The notes under the pieces are model-generated. The model was not told where the DNA came from. It saw only the letters and a list, made by a program, of their open reading frames with translations, and ran no database searches. Source: Siphonodentalium dalli (taxonomy: Eukaryota > Mollusca > Scaphopoda > Gadilida > Siphonodentaliidae). From it: a stretch of DNA of 64,000 nt. The DNA is taken from positions 83,042,958-83,106,957 of the forward strand of contig CP136069.1 in the NCBI GenBank assembly GCA_032622095.1, in the 5' to 3' direction. Shown piece by piece: positions 39,664 to 50,119 of this stretch (the first letter of the stretch is position 1; every line of letters starts with the position of its first letter). The position numbers and the translations under genes are program-made.

Positions 39664-39909
39664 TTGACAGGTGTCCCCACGTGTTATTTGTTGTGCTTCG
39701 CCGACTCATCAACCCACAGAAGGCCTGTGTCGCGACAGAAACTTACAGAAGATACTATTTGTCGTTTGTGCGACTATTCTCTTTCGGGAGATGAACTCGC
39801 TGTATCAACGGGAAAGCTGCATCCGACAGCAAAAAATAAGGTCGTCATCAAAAATGATGCTTTAGAACTATTTAAAAGCATAAAATTAAGTCATTTCCTC
39901 GGTGTTTGA
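39664..39909 (+). CDS. Possible exon with a C-x2-C motif, unknown
   Basis: The frame is open for 82 codons to a TGA at 39907. It has no ATG at its start, so if real it is an internal or terminal exon; an AG at 39669-39670 could be an acceptor. The readable part contains TEDTICRLCDYSLSGDELAV and LELFKSIKLSHFLG. The CRLC pair followed by a leucine-rich stretch recalls the first half of N-terminal zinc-binding domains found ahead of transposon-related or zinc-finger proteins, but the second cysteine pair is not present. Base composition is less AT-rich than the flanks. It converges on the minus-strand exon at 40002-40280. It may be chance. Confidence 0.25.
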   Translation: MTGVPTCYLLCFADSSTHRRPVSRQKLTEDTICRLCDYSLSGDELAVSTGKLHPTAKNKVVIKNDALELFKSIKLSHFLGV

Positions 39910-39940
39910 CTTTCAGGTGACTTTTTTTACGGCAAATAAT

Positions 39941-39946
39941 TTTATT
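39941..39946 (-). terminator. AATAAA polyadenylation signal (minus strand)
   Basis: AATAAA on the minus strand, about 56 bases past the stop codon of the exon at 40002-40280. Spacing and orientation fit a short 3' UTR for that exon. Confidence 0.5.
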
Positions 39947-40001
39947 TGCAAACCATGTTACAATATAAAAGTAAATCAAATACACGGACATGAGTAAAGT
40001 T

Positions 40002-40280
40002 CTATTTATATTTATGGGAGGCCAAGTTGGTACCATACGCAGGCCTATCTATCAGATCCAGCACATCCTTCAAATTAATCGGAATCGTACCGAATATATA
40101 ATTTCGAAGCCATTTTTTCTGTCTCTGTTGTATTTGCAAGCCTCGAAATTCCGCTCTGTTACTATATTTAGAGGCTACATTATGGGAGTCTCCGCCCACT
40201 AACACTTGTTTCTTAACCCATACGGTTTCATTGGACGGAAAATAATTTACGCCATCAATCAGATTACGGAATCCCGAGGA
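40002..40280 (-). CDS. Putative terminal exon, unknown function
   Basis: The minus-strand frame is open from a good splice acceptor (ctatctcatttccaag, AG at 40282-40281) to a TAG at 40004-40002: 279 bp, exactly 93 codons, with an AATAAA signal about 56 bases downstream. The peptide has normal amino-acid variety and no repeat character: it starts SSGFRNLIDGVNYFPSNETV, has the basic, aromatic segment QIQQRQKKWLRNYIFGTIPI, and ends ASHKYK. I do not recognise the family. The upstream exon would lie at higher coordinates on this strand and was not found. Acceptor, composition, stop and poly(A) signal together make it more likely real than chance. It could also be a conserved transposon exon. Confidence 0.5.
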   Translation of the reverse strand, partial: SSGFRNLIDGVNYFPSNETVWVKKQVLVGGDSHNVASKYSNRAEFRGLQIQQRQKKWLRNYIFGTIPINLKDVLDLIDRPAYGTNLASHKYK

Positions 40281-40309
40281 CTTGGAAATGAGATAGCGAT
40301 GTTATCCGT

Positions 40310-41310
40310 CAGACCTAATATTCAATGTTGTAATGAATATTTAGGTATGAGTTTACTCAGACTGCACAAGACCATATGATGTGTGGAGAGGGTTAATCAT
40401 TTTCAATGACATATGATTGAACTACGGAATGGGTGGGCTAATTTATTTCTAAGATACAGTGTCTGTAAACAACAATGTCTATTAACAGCAATGTCTATAA
40501 AACATGGACCATTCCAATTTAATATTTTAGAATAGGTGTCTTATTGAGTGTACATTAATGAACCTGTTTCAACAAAGGAGTTAACTTAATATTGCACAGA
40601 AGACTAATAGAGAGCCATCCATTAATTATATTTGACAGATTTTATCAACAGACTCTGCTAACCATGCTATCTGGGTCCAGCTAAATATAACTCAATGCCA
40701 ATAATACAGTCTCTGTGTGATGAGAAGTTCTCTTCTAAGCTCACAGTGGCAAACAGATTCAGCTATTAATTACATATCAGTTACTTGAATTTTAAATGGC
40801 CAGAACTGTTAAAATATACCGGATCAAACCCAAATTCGAACTTGAATCCTGAGCTCAGGGTGAGGACCATATGTACCAAATTTGGTGCTGATCAGATGAA
40901 AAATATTAAAGTCATCACATAGTTTTCAATTTAAAAACAAGAGCGGAAAGGGTTAACTAAACATACCAAAATCCATACAGATGAAGAACGTGCTAAGAAA
41001 GACCTAGGTAAGAAATATGAGGCAGATCAGAAGCAAATTGTTTGACTTAAGATGCATCAGATAGCATTTGTGTGCAGGGTTAATTATTTTCTAAACCGAT
41101 CAACCAATCGATACCAAAAACTACACATGTGAGGTGTGTCATCATAAACCTACATATCAAATATGAACACAATCAGACTTACTATCAATTTGCCATGGTG
41201 TAACAGTATGGCCCAACAGGCCAAGAATTGGAACAGATGGTGATGTAACCGACTCCAGTTGTGCTTCTCAAATTTTTAACATATGGATGTTAGGAATTTA
41301 AAATAAGTCC
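40310..41310. other. Non-coding AT-rich stretch
   Basis: No gene is supported. Parts contain the 'ccagaactgttaaaatatac' and 'gatcaaacccaaattcgaac' sequence common to other interspersed repeats of the window. Confidence 0.5.
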
Positions 41311-42325
41311 GGCCAAACTTTTTTATTTTTCTGCTTTACGGATTTTTTAAACCTCGTTTTGGTAGGGTCGGTCGGAAAAAAAATAAAAATAAAAATGCTT
41401 GAATCTTTTTTTTTTTGGACATTCGCTAAGGTGGTAACTGTGTCTTTATAATTCTCTGTCAGTCATTTATAGAGAACACTTTTTGGATGTATATCACAAA
41501 ATTCAAATCCAGCACTATTATTTGAAACATAGCTCAGATTATTGAATAATATTGAAAAAATCCAGAAATAAAGAGTTTGTTTTTGTTCAACATTATTTTA
41601 ATAAATGGACTCCCCCATTCAGTTATAATGTATACATTGAAAATGTCCATTATTCATCTGGATGGATGTCATGAAAAAATAAGTAGCCGACAAATAATAT
41701 ATTTGCAGAAGGATTCCTATTAGTTGGTGGAAAATGTTCAGATAAGAAGTTTAGAACTTATTATCTGAACATTTCCTAAGGAATCTACTTGTCTGGTCAA
41801 TGAGTATTTAGTATAGAGAGGGTTAATACACACATGGGAATGGTGAGATTAGTGGTAGTGATAAAAATTGAATGTGTAACTTGAGCAAACCCACATACTC
41901 ATTAGTTTGTCATTCCTATCTAAGAAATCTTGTGGATTGTTATTGGTCTTCAGTCATAAAGATAATCATAAATTCCCAGGAATACAAAATGTATTCTAAA
42001 GGCCATTTAAAGTTTTAAAGAGATGTCAAGATTTATAGAAAGCATACAGGTATCTTGGTGGCTGACACATATAAACTCAAGCTGACTTCTCAGTTTTTCT
42101 TCTGGATGTAGTTAAAAGTAATTAAAGCCACAGATATCTAAAGTTGGCGTGTCCTAGGCATCTTTAATCAGTGAAATGTGGTTAGATAATTTGTTACTCT
42201 TAAGCAGAAACAGCTGTCGGCTGTGAAAATAAAAATAAAAATTATATTTGATTTTTATTTCCTTGTCGGGCCAAAGAAAACAGGGTCGGGGGATCCGTAA
42301 AGCAGTAAAATAAAAAAGTTTGGCC
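41311..42325. mobile_element. TIR element, 1015 bp, non-autonomous
   Basis: The ends are inverted: GGCCAAACTTTTTTATTTT then CTGCTTTACGGAT on the left, and the complement on the right with one mismatch (about 33 bp). Further in, 'agggtcgg' and 'aaataaaaataaaaat' are also mirrored. The flanks show TCC on both sides, a possible 3-bp target duplication. Three-base targets and GG-starting ends would fit PIF/Harbinger, but its usual target is TWA, so the class is left open. No coding sequence is seen inside. Confidence 0.75.
41732..41774. repeat. 14-bp arm hairpin inside the TIR element
   Basis: AAATGTTCAGATAA and TTATCTGAACATTT are perfectly complementary around a 15-base loop, with weaker pairing further out (GATTCC / GGAATC). 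Confidence 0.7.
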
Positions 42326-43375
42326 TCCTGGAGGAATGTTATAGAAGTCCAGTGCTCACATCATTGTTGGCATTACTCAGACCATTATAATGATAGATGT
42401 AAAAATTGGATTAGGTTGGTCTGCAACTTCTACTGACTGACACAGGGAAGAGTAAAAATAATGGATACTGAGTTCTGCAGCAGTATAATGCAGATGATTA
42501 AAATAAACTATTGACCCCAAGGAAATTAAAGTTCACTGGTTATTAAACATTAACATGATCCCAGTGCCTGTTTATACAGCAATTCAAAGCAGACGGCTAA
42601 TACTTTAACAGCAGTTGTGATTACAACCATGCGTCATGATGTCCCAACACATTGACACTATTAATTTATTGTTTCATTGCTAACTATTTAAAGGGACACA
42701 TTGGGAACCTTTTTATCAACTTGTATCATAATCATCAATATCTAAATGAAAACAAATTAAAGTGTCGAGGACATTTAAAAAAAAAAAAAAATTATTTTTT
42801 TATTAATATTATAAAAGTATTTTGGACTGAGAAACTCATACCAAATTTGGTTCCAATCAGATAAAAAATGTTTGAGTTATGGCAGAATGTGTGAATTCTG
42901 AGTCGAAAAAGGGCCAAAACTGTAAAAAAAAAAAAAAAAAAAAAAAAGTCTGATGAAACCCATAAACAAAATTTGGTTCCGATCAGATAGAAAATGTTTG
43001 AGTTATCGCATTATGTGTAAAGCATCTATGGACGGACAAACGACGAGTATGGTATGGGTACACATAAAAATCATTCAAATTTGATAGCTCTCATCCAGAG
43101 GGGGTTCTAATCTTACTAAATGAATACATTGTACACCAGACAGATAATAATTCCAATTACTGTACCCAAACAGTGGCATGTTAATTATGTTAAATTCAAT
43201 GCGGTTTACATATGATCGGGTTTCCGTGATTTTAACCAAATTTACAATGTTGGCTCTGTGGGTACCCCTGGGGATGTTATAATGATTAGTTTTTCAAATG
43301 TTTTCAAGTTTAAAAAAACAAAATTAATTTAAGCAGAGTTCAATCTAAAAAAAAAAAATTGTTCTTATGAGTCAT
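42326..43375. other. Non-coding stretch with repeat fragments
   Basis: A Helentron-like fragment covers about 42835-43072: 'aatttggttccaatcagat' twice, a poly-A of about 24 near 42923, 'ggacggacaaacgacga' and a truncated stem-loop 'tatggtatgggtacacat'. Otherwise it is AT-rich with no gene seen. Confidence 0.55.
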
Positions 43376-43640
43376 GTCCCCGGCTCCTCCCACATTTGAC
43401 CCAGTGACCTCATTCGAATAAATCTGAACCCAAATCACCAAGGAAACTTCAACCAAATATGAACCGATTCAGCCCGATGTGACTTGAGAAGTCGTTTCAA
43501 GAATTACTATGGAGGGAAAGAGTTATGGCCCTGGCTTCGCAACTATTTGACCCAGTGACCTCATTTGAACAAATCTGAATGTGAATCGCCCACACCAAAT
43601 ATGAACCCATTTGGTCCTATGGATCTGGAGATGTTCAAAG
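43375..43640. repeat. Two-unit tandem repeat, about 153 bp
   Basis: 'atttgacccagtgacctcat' recurs about 153 bp apart (near 43393 and 43547), each followed by 'aaatctgaa' and 'aaatatgaac'. This looks like the core of another short interspersed repeat. Confidence 0.7.
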
Positions 43641-45060
43641 AATTGTTGACTGATGGATGAAGAGTGATGACTGTAGCTCCACTGGGGACTTCTCAGGTGA
43701 GCGAAAAAGCTGCCGCAATTTGCATGTACAAAAATTTATAAATGTCATCCAATATTCTTCCCAAACGCAAACGATAACAAGTCCGGTAGCAGTCGTGACT
43801 ACAAAACAAATGGTCAAGCATGACAAGTCTCTTTATAAACACTGGAGTTTTAGTTCACTATGTCATCTGTCAACATGTGGCTTATTACCGTTCGTGTTCA
43901 GTGATTTACATTCATTTACATAAAATGACCTGCCATGAATGACCATCTGTCAACGCCCGGTGTTTTGTGGCAAGAATGACCAAGTTTAACAGTTATGAGC
44001 GACCACCAGACATGAAAAATATGTCTTTAACCTGCTTTAACCAGGGCTTTTCCTACATTATGCTTGCCATATCGGTAAATATAAAACACCTATTGTGAGC
44101 GCCGCATGCTTTAGCAGACATTTTGTCTCCTAACTGTGGCACAGTGAATTATCAAGGCAAGAATAATCATGACCGAGTGATGTATTAATTACAACTATGA
44201 ATTGATACCTTTGGGGCAATTTTATTAAGATAATGCGGCTTGAGTATTTATGTAAACATTGTAGTCCAATGGATTCATCTATTTGTATTAATTTGGCTGC
44301 CATCAGCTCAGCCTTACTTTTGACTCCCATATAATTATTGTTCACACTTGGCAGTGGTGATGTATATTACCACATGAATCTCAGTCCCAAATCGTAATAA
44401 AACAGTTCTTTGTGCGCTTTCTTGACATTTTGCAATGTCTTGTACGGCTTCGAAATGAGTGTTTACTTTGGGAGAACGTGGTAGATGGCAAGCTGCAAAA
44501 CAGAGTTCAGTCCCCTCGATACGCTACGTCAAAGTCCTGCGTAGGGGACTTAACTCTGCATGGAGCTTTGGTAGATCATTCTGATTCTAACAGCTGAAGA
44601 CAGACAACTCTATTGCGCACGTGCTGTCATTTTTCTTGGAAACTAAATTAGGTCAGGGTATGTCAACACCCGTGTCAATTCGTTGGAAGTTTATTTTTAA
44701 TTTATTTGAGATGTCCCCTTGGTGAAGATTGGTTTTAAGATAACTGGCCATTAGTTGCCCGTAAATAGTTCATTTAGTACAATATCAGGACCCAGTGAAG
44801 TGTCAACATGACAAAAGTTAGAAGTTGAAACAATAAGAATGGCGTTTGTGCAAGTCTCACATTTTCAACTCTTTCTGGAACTGTTTGTCTTGTCAACAAT
44901 ACACTATATGCATATATACTTTTACCTGTTATATATCATTTACCTTATAATTGTGTTGAAATTAAATTGTTGTTAAATTTAGTTTATATAATATAATAAT
45001 TATAACCACCGATAAACTGAAACATTTGCAGTTTTAACCACTCAAAATTACACACTGGTT
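43641..45060. other. Non-coding stretch with one hairpin
   Basis: No supported gene. A hairpin at 44501-44558 has arms CAGAGTTCAGTCCCCT and AGGGGACTTAACTCTG (one mismatch) around a 26-base loop. Whether it is transcribed is unknown. Confidence 0.5.
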
Positions 45061-46258
45061 CAGGGTATCTGCCCATTTCTGGTGAATGAATTCAAGGAGT
45101 TTCAAGGAGGTTCCAGTAGTCAATTCAAGGATTTTCAAGGACTGCCCCGACAATTTTCAAGGAGTTTCCAGGAACCAACTGTTGAACATTTAATACATGT
45201 GATACCACGTTTTCCACCATGATTTTAGCATTTTTAGCTTTTTAGGCCTTTATGGGTAATTGCATTACCATAATTTAAATTAATGGGAACATTTAACTAA
45301 TACATGTAGTGTGATGACAGTAGAACTTGAAGAGGTGTTTTCGATACGAGCAGATGTTCCCGGGCGGGCTGAGGTTGGTAGTACCGGTTGTACTAGTGAT
45401 CTAACAGCTGTGACACTGACAGTTTGGGCTGCTTGTGGTGCTGGCTGCATAAGACTGGCAATGGGTACAGTCCCCTGGATTTCAATGTCATTTTTCTGGT
45501 GCTTCAAACTTTTTGCATGTGACACCAGGGCACTTTCGCCCATGTTTGCGACGTCAAATATTTTCTTGCATAACTGACATCTAGCGTTATATGTGTTGTT
45601 CTCAACCGCCTCCACCCATTTGAATTTGGCGCCCCATTGCGTCTGGTATTTGCATTTACCACCGGGCATGTTATTTAAAATACTCGTAAACAGGAAATGA
45701 AGGTCATCGGAAGCGGATGTGATTTTTTTGTTTCGGTTTCGTTTTTGTTAATTTGTACGTTTTTATGTAAAACACGGGTTTCTAATGTCGAATGTCTATA
45801 TAATATACAAATTACCTCAATCCGATACAATAAAAATACACTAATTACGCTACCTGGGTTTGAAAAGCTCGGAACTATTTTTTATCGTGTTCAATTTTAT
45901 GATACTTCATAGGGGGGTCACATAATTGAAATAGACTCGCGAGTATTGGTGTTTTGCGGGAAATGGAGTTACATCCCATGCTTCATTGGGGGGGTCACAC
46001 AATTACAATTGACTCGAGATAATTGCCGCCAGCGGAAATTCAAAATGGGGTTACTTCCCATATACCAACAACGCGTTCGGAACTAAACTATCTATATTTA
46101 TTGACTCCCGATGAATCGATATACCTGGGTTTAAGGGCTACATAGAATTCCAGGGTTTTCAAGGAGTGGGCATTCAATTCAAGGGTTTCAAGGGCCCTGG
46201 AAAATTGATTTTCCAAATCAAGGATTTTCAAGGAATTCAAGGAGCCGCGGATACCCTG
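45061..46258 (-). mobile_element. hAT-like element, non-autonomous, 5-bp target duplication
   Basis: The ends are inverted, CAGGGTATCTGC on the left and GCGGATACCCTG on the right, and both subterminal regions carry 'ttcaaggagtttcaagg'-type repeats. TGGTT flanks both ends (45056-45060 and 46259-46263). CAGGG-type ends fit hAT elements, and a 5-bp duplication would fit the hAT5 subgroup rather than the usual 8 bp. At 1198 bp it is too short for a full transposase and contains only a zinc-finger ORF. Two diverged 'ggggggtcaca.aatt' units lie near 45912-46060. Confidence 0.78.
45280..45669 (-). CDS. BED-like zinc-finger ORF in hAT-like element
   Basis: A 129-codon minus-strand ORF starting MPGGKCKYQTQWG. 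Its N-terminal half contains a zinc-binding pattern, C-x2-C (ARCQLCKKIFDVANMG) followed by H-x5-H (SHAKSLKHQK), typical of DNA-binding fingers at the start of hAT-type transposases. The C-terminal half is low-complexity (PTSARPGTSARIENTSSSS) and ends before any catalytic domain. It probably encodes only DNA binding: either the first exon of a once larger transposase or an internally deleted copy. It lies wholly between the inverted ends of the element, reading away from the right end. The frame is intact, which suggests fairly recent activity or selection. Confidence 0.65.
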   Translation of the reverse strand: MPGGKCKYQTQWGAKFKWVEAVENNTYNARCQLCKKIFDVANMGESALVSHAKSLKHQKNDIEIQGTVPIASLMQPAPQAAQTVSVTAVRSLVQPVLPTSARPGTSARIENTSSSSTVITLHVLVKCSH

Positions 46259-46263
46259 TGGTT

Positions 46264-47457
46264 ATATACTTACATTTAATCACAAGCTGTCAATCCACAT
46301 ATTACTTGAAAACCATTGATTGTCATACATTAGCTATTTAAAGTTATTTTTTTTGATAACCTAAATTTCTTGATTACTTCTGCTATTGAAATGACAGCAC
46401 TCACAGCAGCATCGTGCTATTTGACCACACCTATATACTGCGTGCCTAAAATGTACATGAAAACTATTATTTGATACTTTCTGCGATATAAACAGGGATT
46501 CTGATGCTGCATCAAAAATCCTTCAGACAGTTCTGCTCTGCCATTAAATTTACTGCTAATTACACACCAGTAGTCAGGTGCTTAACTAGACTATCCAGCA
46601 ATCCAGCTAACATTTTCAAAGAAATGAAGTTTTACAGGCAAAATATTTCTAGAACACCTGCTGTCACAGTGGAGTGATCACTGCGTGTACGCTGTTCGCA
46701 AGCCAATCAATAGCGACAAATTCACGACAACTTTTGATCACTCGATAATTGGACTTTTGATTGATAGCATTTCAACTTTGGGTGCGTCTTTTTCGTTGGC
46801 AACAATGTCAAAAGGTCTATGCTCCTTTTATACTTATACCTTCTACTTATATGGTGGTTATCTTGAGGAATGATGGATTAAATTATAAATAATAACTCAG
46901 GTTTCCAATAAGGTTATGAGTTATAACCTAAAAGTTAGAAGATAACATTTCTATAACTGTGCTATGCGCATTATAGAATTTATCTTCAAATTTCAGATTT
47001 AACTGCATAACCTTAATCGAAACAAAAGTTATTTCTTAACTATTTCGAGTGACTGCACGGCTCTACGTTTTGGGCATGTGAATTAGTACTTCAGGAAGAA
47101 ACCTCTTGTGAACAAACATCTGTCATCAGCGACTGCTTTTCCTTGGAAAATGGGTGGTCGCTCATAACAGGTTTAACTGAATAAACATTACGCGAGTTCG
47201 CCCTACAGTTAATTGACCAAATTATGATATCTTTGTACATATTATGGTGTAAACAATGATTAAGTAAAGTCAGTTTGAAAATAGCGAATATCAGGCTATA
47301 TTCCGGTTACAATCGCAGTTAATCAGCTACAAAAATAGGTCAACCGTTTCAGCACTAGAAAACAAATGTTTTCACTTTTGAGACATTATGTCCATAATAC
47401 TTGTTGGAACAATTGGAGAAACAAAAAGATACAACTTAACTGAAATTTTTAAATGAT
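46264..47457. other. Non-coding stretch
   Basis: Between the hAT-like element and the RPLP0 3' end. A 62-codon open frame at 46685-46873 (plus) has no recognisable features and is not called. Confidence 0.5.
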
Positions 47458-47463
47458 TTTATT
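47458..47463 (-). terminator. AATAAA polyadenylation signal of RPLP0
   Basis: AATAAA on the minus strand, about 75 bases past the RPLP0 stop codon; orientation and spacing fit a short 3' UTR. Confidence 0.7.
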
Positions 47464-47538
47464 TTGAGACCCCCTTGTGCCATTTGGTTAGATGACCGGC
47501 ACAGGTTGATTCATTTAGCAACAATGCTGGGTTGACAT

Positions 47539-47691
47539 TTAATCAAATAGACCGAAGCCCATGTCATCCTCACTCCCTTCTTCCTCAGACTCCTCAGCCT
47601 TTGCTTCCACCTTCTTTTCTTCCACTGGGGCAGCAGACGCAACCGGGGCAGCAGCAGCAAATTTGGATGGATCCTTTAGATATTCCTTTGT
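47539..47691 (-). CDS. RPLP0: 60S acidic ribosomal protein P0, last exon
   Basis: P0 anchors the ribosomal stalk on 28S rRNA and binds the P1/P2 dimers. Its acidic C-terminus recruits translation GTPases. This minus-strand exon starts after a splice acceptor (ccattttcctttgtag, AG at 47693-47692) and encodes 50 residues plus TAA (47541-47539). It opens with [15 protein letters not shown], which matches the P0 segment before the hinge (insect P0 has EYIKDPSKFA). An Ala/Pro hinge and a Glu/Lys-rich stretch follow, and it closes with the universal stalk end [11 protein letters not shown]. The P0-specific DPSKF segment excludes P1 and P2. An AATAAA follows the stop. The exon begins in phase 0. Preceding exons should lie at higher coordinates on this strand, but none was found to 64000. 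A hAT-like terminus (47715) sits about 22 bp from the acceptor. The frame is intact. Confidence 0.93.
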   Translation of the reverse strand, partial: TKEYLKDPSKFAAAAPVASAAPVEEKKVEAKAEESEEEGSEDDMGFGLFD

Positions 47692-47714
47692 CTACAAAGG
47701 AAAATGGAGTCATG

Positions 47715-48400
47715 TAGTGATGGGCGTTTAACCGAGAAAACAACTCGGTTTCGGTTTTTGACAATAAACCGAAAACCGCCCGACGCGATTTTGCTCAAAC
47801 CGACATTACGTTTTTTTTTTTTATATGTTTATTTTTCACTTAAATCGACTTATTATACCTCCCCAGGTACTTATTAGTTGCTATTGTTATAAAATTATCG
47901 TCCTCTCTGATCAATATTATATCGGAATGTGTCCATTTCGTCTCAGATATGTGTTATAATATCGTAGGCGACTGTTTTTGTTCTTTTTCAAAACATGGCT
48001 GAACAAAATAACGAACAGGGTTCAACAAAAAGCCCTGTTTGGAGTTATTTTACGCATCTAACTGGAGACGACTCCTAAAAATGTCGCTGCTTAATATGTT
48101 ATAAAAACGTCGTATCAGAGCATGCAAATGCCAGCAACCTTGCCCGACAGTCGAAAACTAAACCAAGTAAATGGTATGAACACTTTGATCGTCTGGACAT
48201 TCCGATGCGACGTAATCTGGGCAAACCATGTGCAGCTTGTAAACTATGTCGCAACATCAATCACAGACATCAAAGCGATCACACCGCAGTCATTGAATGT
48301 GGGTCAATCATGCACGTGTCAATAATTGTTACAGTCAGGTCAAGGACGCCCACTGTTTGTGAATTTGCTGTTTGCGGTTGAATTCTCAGATACTATAATG
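47715..48400 (+). mobile_element. hAT-like element, 5' part, degraded
   Basis: The sequence TAGTGATGGGCG at 47715, followed by 'aaccga' and 'cggtttcggttt' runs, resembles hAT ends (TAGTG/CAGTG-ATGGGC). A BED zinc-finger frame follows at 47995 in the expected orientation. No catalytic domain or matching right end was found, so this is a truncated copy lying in the presumed last intron of RPLP0. The part from 47875 onward is also present in the second tandem unit, which lacks the terminus. Confidence 0.6.
47995..48381 (+). pseudogene. BED zinc-finger (hAT transposase N-terminus) fragment, unit A
   Basis: ATG at 47995 begins MAEQNNEQGSTKSPVWSYFT. The SPVWSYF segment followed by a C-x2-C pair (CRCLIC) and NASNLARQ is the BED-finger signature of hAT transposases. 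An in-frame TAA at 48076-48078 splits the domain just before the first cysteine, and the expected histidine after NL is replaced by glutamine, so zinc binding is doubtful. Past the stop the same frame stays open for 100 codons to TGA at 48379-48381. No DDE-type or hAT dimerisation region follows. It is the remnant of the element whose end is at 47715. Confidence 0.75.
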
Positions 48401-48677
48401 CATATAATATGATAAATATGTTTTAAACATGTCAGAAAGGGATGAACATTGAACAGTGAAGATGGGGGTGTTTTAAATACCGAATTGTATCATCATTATG
48501 ATCTTATCGCATTGGATTCATTTTGCGTCGGCATTTTGTCCCGTTGTTTACCGGTGATCGCAGTTCCTTCCTCAAATATTCAACGTTATTGGGACATTAT
48601 TGACTCTATTTACGGTTACTTTGAAAGTATATACTCAAATTGTATGTATTTCAGTAGAATTTCACTATCTAGTAAAA

Positions 48678-48740
48678 ACGAGAGGCCGATCACGATCGGC
48701 AGATGTTTAACCCATACCTTGACGATAGCGATTAGCTATA
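48678..48740. repeat. 'GAGAGGCCGATC' stem-loop motif, unit A
   Basis: AACGAGAGGCCGATCACGATC followed by GGCAGATGTTTAACC. This point is also the breakpoint where the third partial copy begins (61404), so the motif marks a rearrangement junction. Confidence 0.65.
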
Positions 48741-49340
48741 ACTGATAATTGGTCAAAGATATGATCACAGAAATACATATATCAGTACCTAACTTAAAAT
48801 CAAAAGGTCAAATAATTTGTCTAAAGGGGTTAAAGTAATTGGGGTGGGGGAGGAGTCGTTTTAAATCTCATAACTCTGTCCCTATTCACACAAGGACCTC
48901 TCACTGTGAGATCCAATTGTTTAGCCATTAATAAATTTGACAGATAGGATAAACAATTATCCAGCCAGCAGGTTGTTCATCTTTACCTTCATACAACCAC
49001 CCCCCTAGAGCTATGTAACATATGTCATCACTCAATTAATAACAGATTTTGCTTGGAATGACATCTATTAAAGGTATTCTCATACTCTGGATATTGGATG
49101 TTCACATGGCAATTTATTGATATCATTATATTACATGCAACTATTGCAATAAAATCTTCACATTTTCAATACAGGACATCACACCTTATTAATGGAATAC
49201 AACTAAAACAAATTAGTGTCAATGACAAATTTATTTTTTGAATTAAATAAAATTTTTTATTATTATAAAAAGTTTTTTAATATTGAGCGAGGAAATTCAA
49301 TCTAAAAAAATATGAAAAAATCCAAATTTCAAATTTAAAA
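48741..49340. other. Non-coding AT-rich stretch
   Basis: No gene is seen. The same sequence recurs in unit B (53981-54580) and in the third partial copy (61468-62080). Confidence 0.55.
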
Positions 49341-49343
49341 AAA

Positions 49344-49571
49344 AAGGGTCATAACTCCTTTAATATAAATACCCATATTCAAACTCGAACTGTATTTTGG
49401 GATGAGAAACCTATATACAAAATTTGGTTCCGATCAAATAGAAAATGTTAGAGTTATCGCATTATACCTAAAGTGTCGGACAGACAGACAGATATAGATG
49501 GACGGACAGACGAGTGGTCAATCCGGACATTGACGCTATGTGTACCATACTATGGTATAGGTACACATAAA
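49344..49571 (-). mobile_element. Helentron-like repeat end with stem-loop, unit A
   Basis: 'gggtcataactcctttaa', 'aatttggttccgatcaaata', a GACA/GGAC microsatellite and a terminal stem-loop at 49537-49569 (TATGTGTACC ... GGTACACATA). The same element end is at about 54582-54809 in unit B and at 62090-62323 in the third copy, and in older forms at 27.3, 35.75 and 43.05 kb. Confidence 0.65.
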
Positions 49572-50119
49572 AAGTTTTATCTCATGCAGAGTACAGGAAA
49601 AATACATCAAACCTGGTGTGCCCCTTTTAATTTTTCAATTCACATATGTAATCAATTGAAATCAATGTCGAAAAAGCTTTCCATTAATATATACGGTAGA
49701 TAAAACAAACTAGACCTACAGTACTAAAAGTGTTATGAACAATTATTTTGTTCCCATAGACTGATACAGAGCTCTCAAGTTTTTAAAACTTTGAAAACCA
49801 AAGTTGTCTTCCCATGCAACCAACAAAATTCCAATGGTAATGCTATTAAACAATGAAACCAGATTATGCCTTTAAGATGAAATTTAAATAACCATGCATA
49901 TAAAATATAATAGTATAAACATTCCACATATGATATGGCCAGAGATACTTATAGAGTATAAAGTATATCTGATACAGCCAACACATCTCCTAGCAGTTAA
50001 TTAACTCAATACAAGAGAGAACCAACTTCATAGCATCCTGAACCTGATTTATTAGATACTATCTAGACAGTGCCACCTGTGTATCTTTGATATATTTTAG
50101 CTATGAATAAAATAATCAA

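Noticed and set aside
47532-47717. Plus-strand 61-codon frame
   Set aside because: It is the antisense shadow of the RPLP0 terminal exon.
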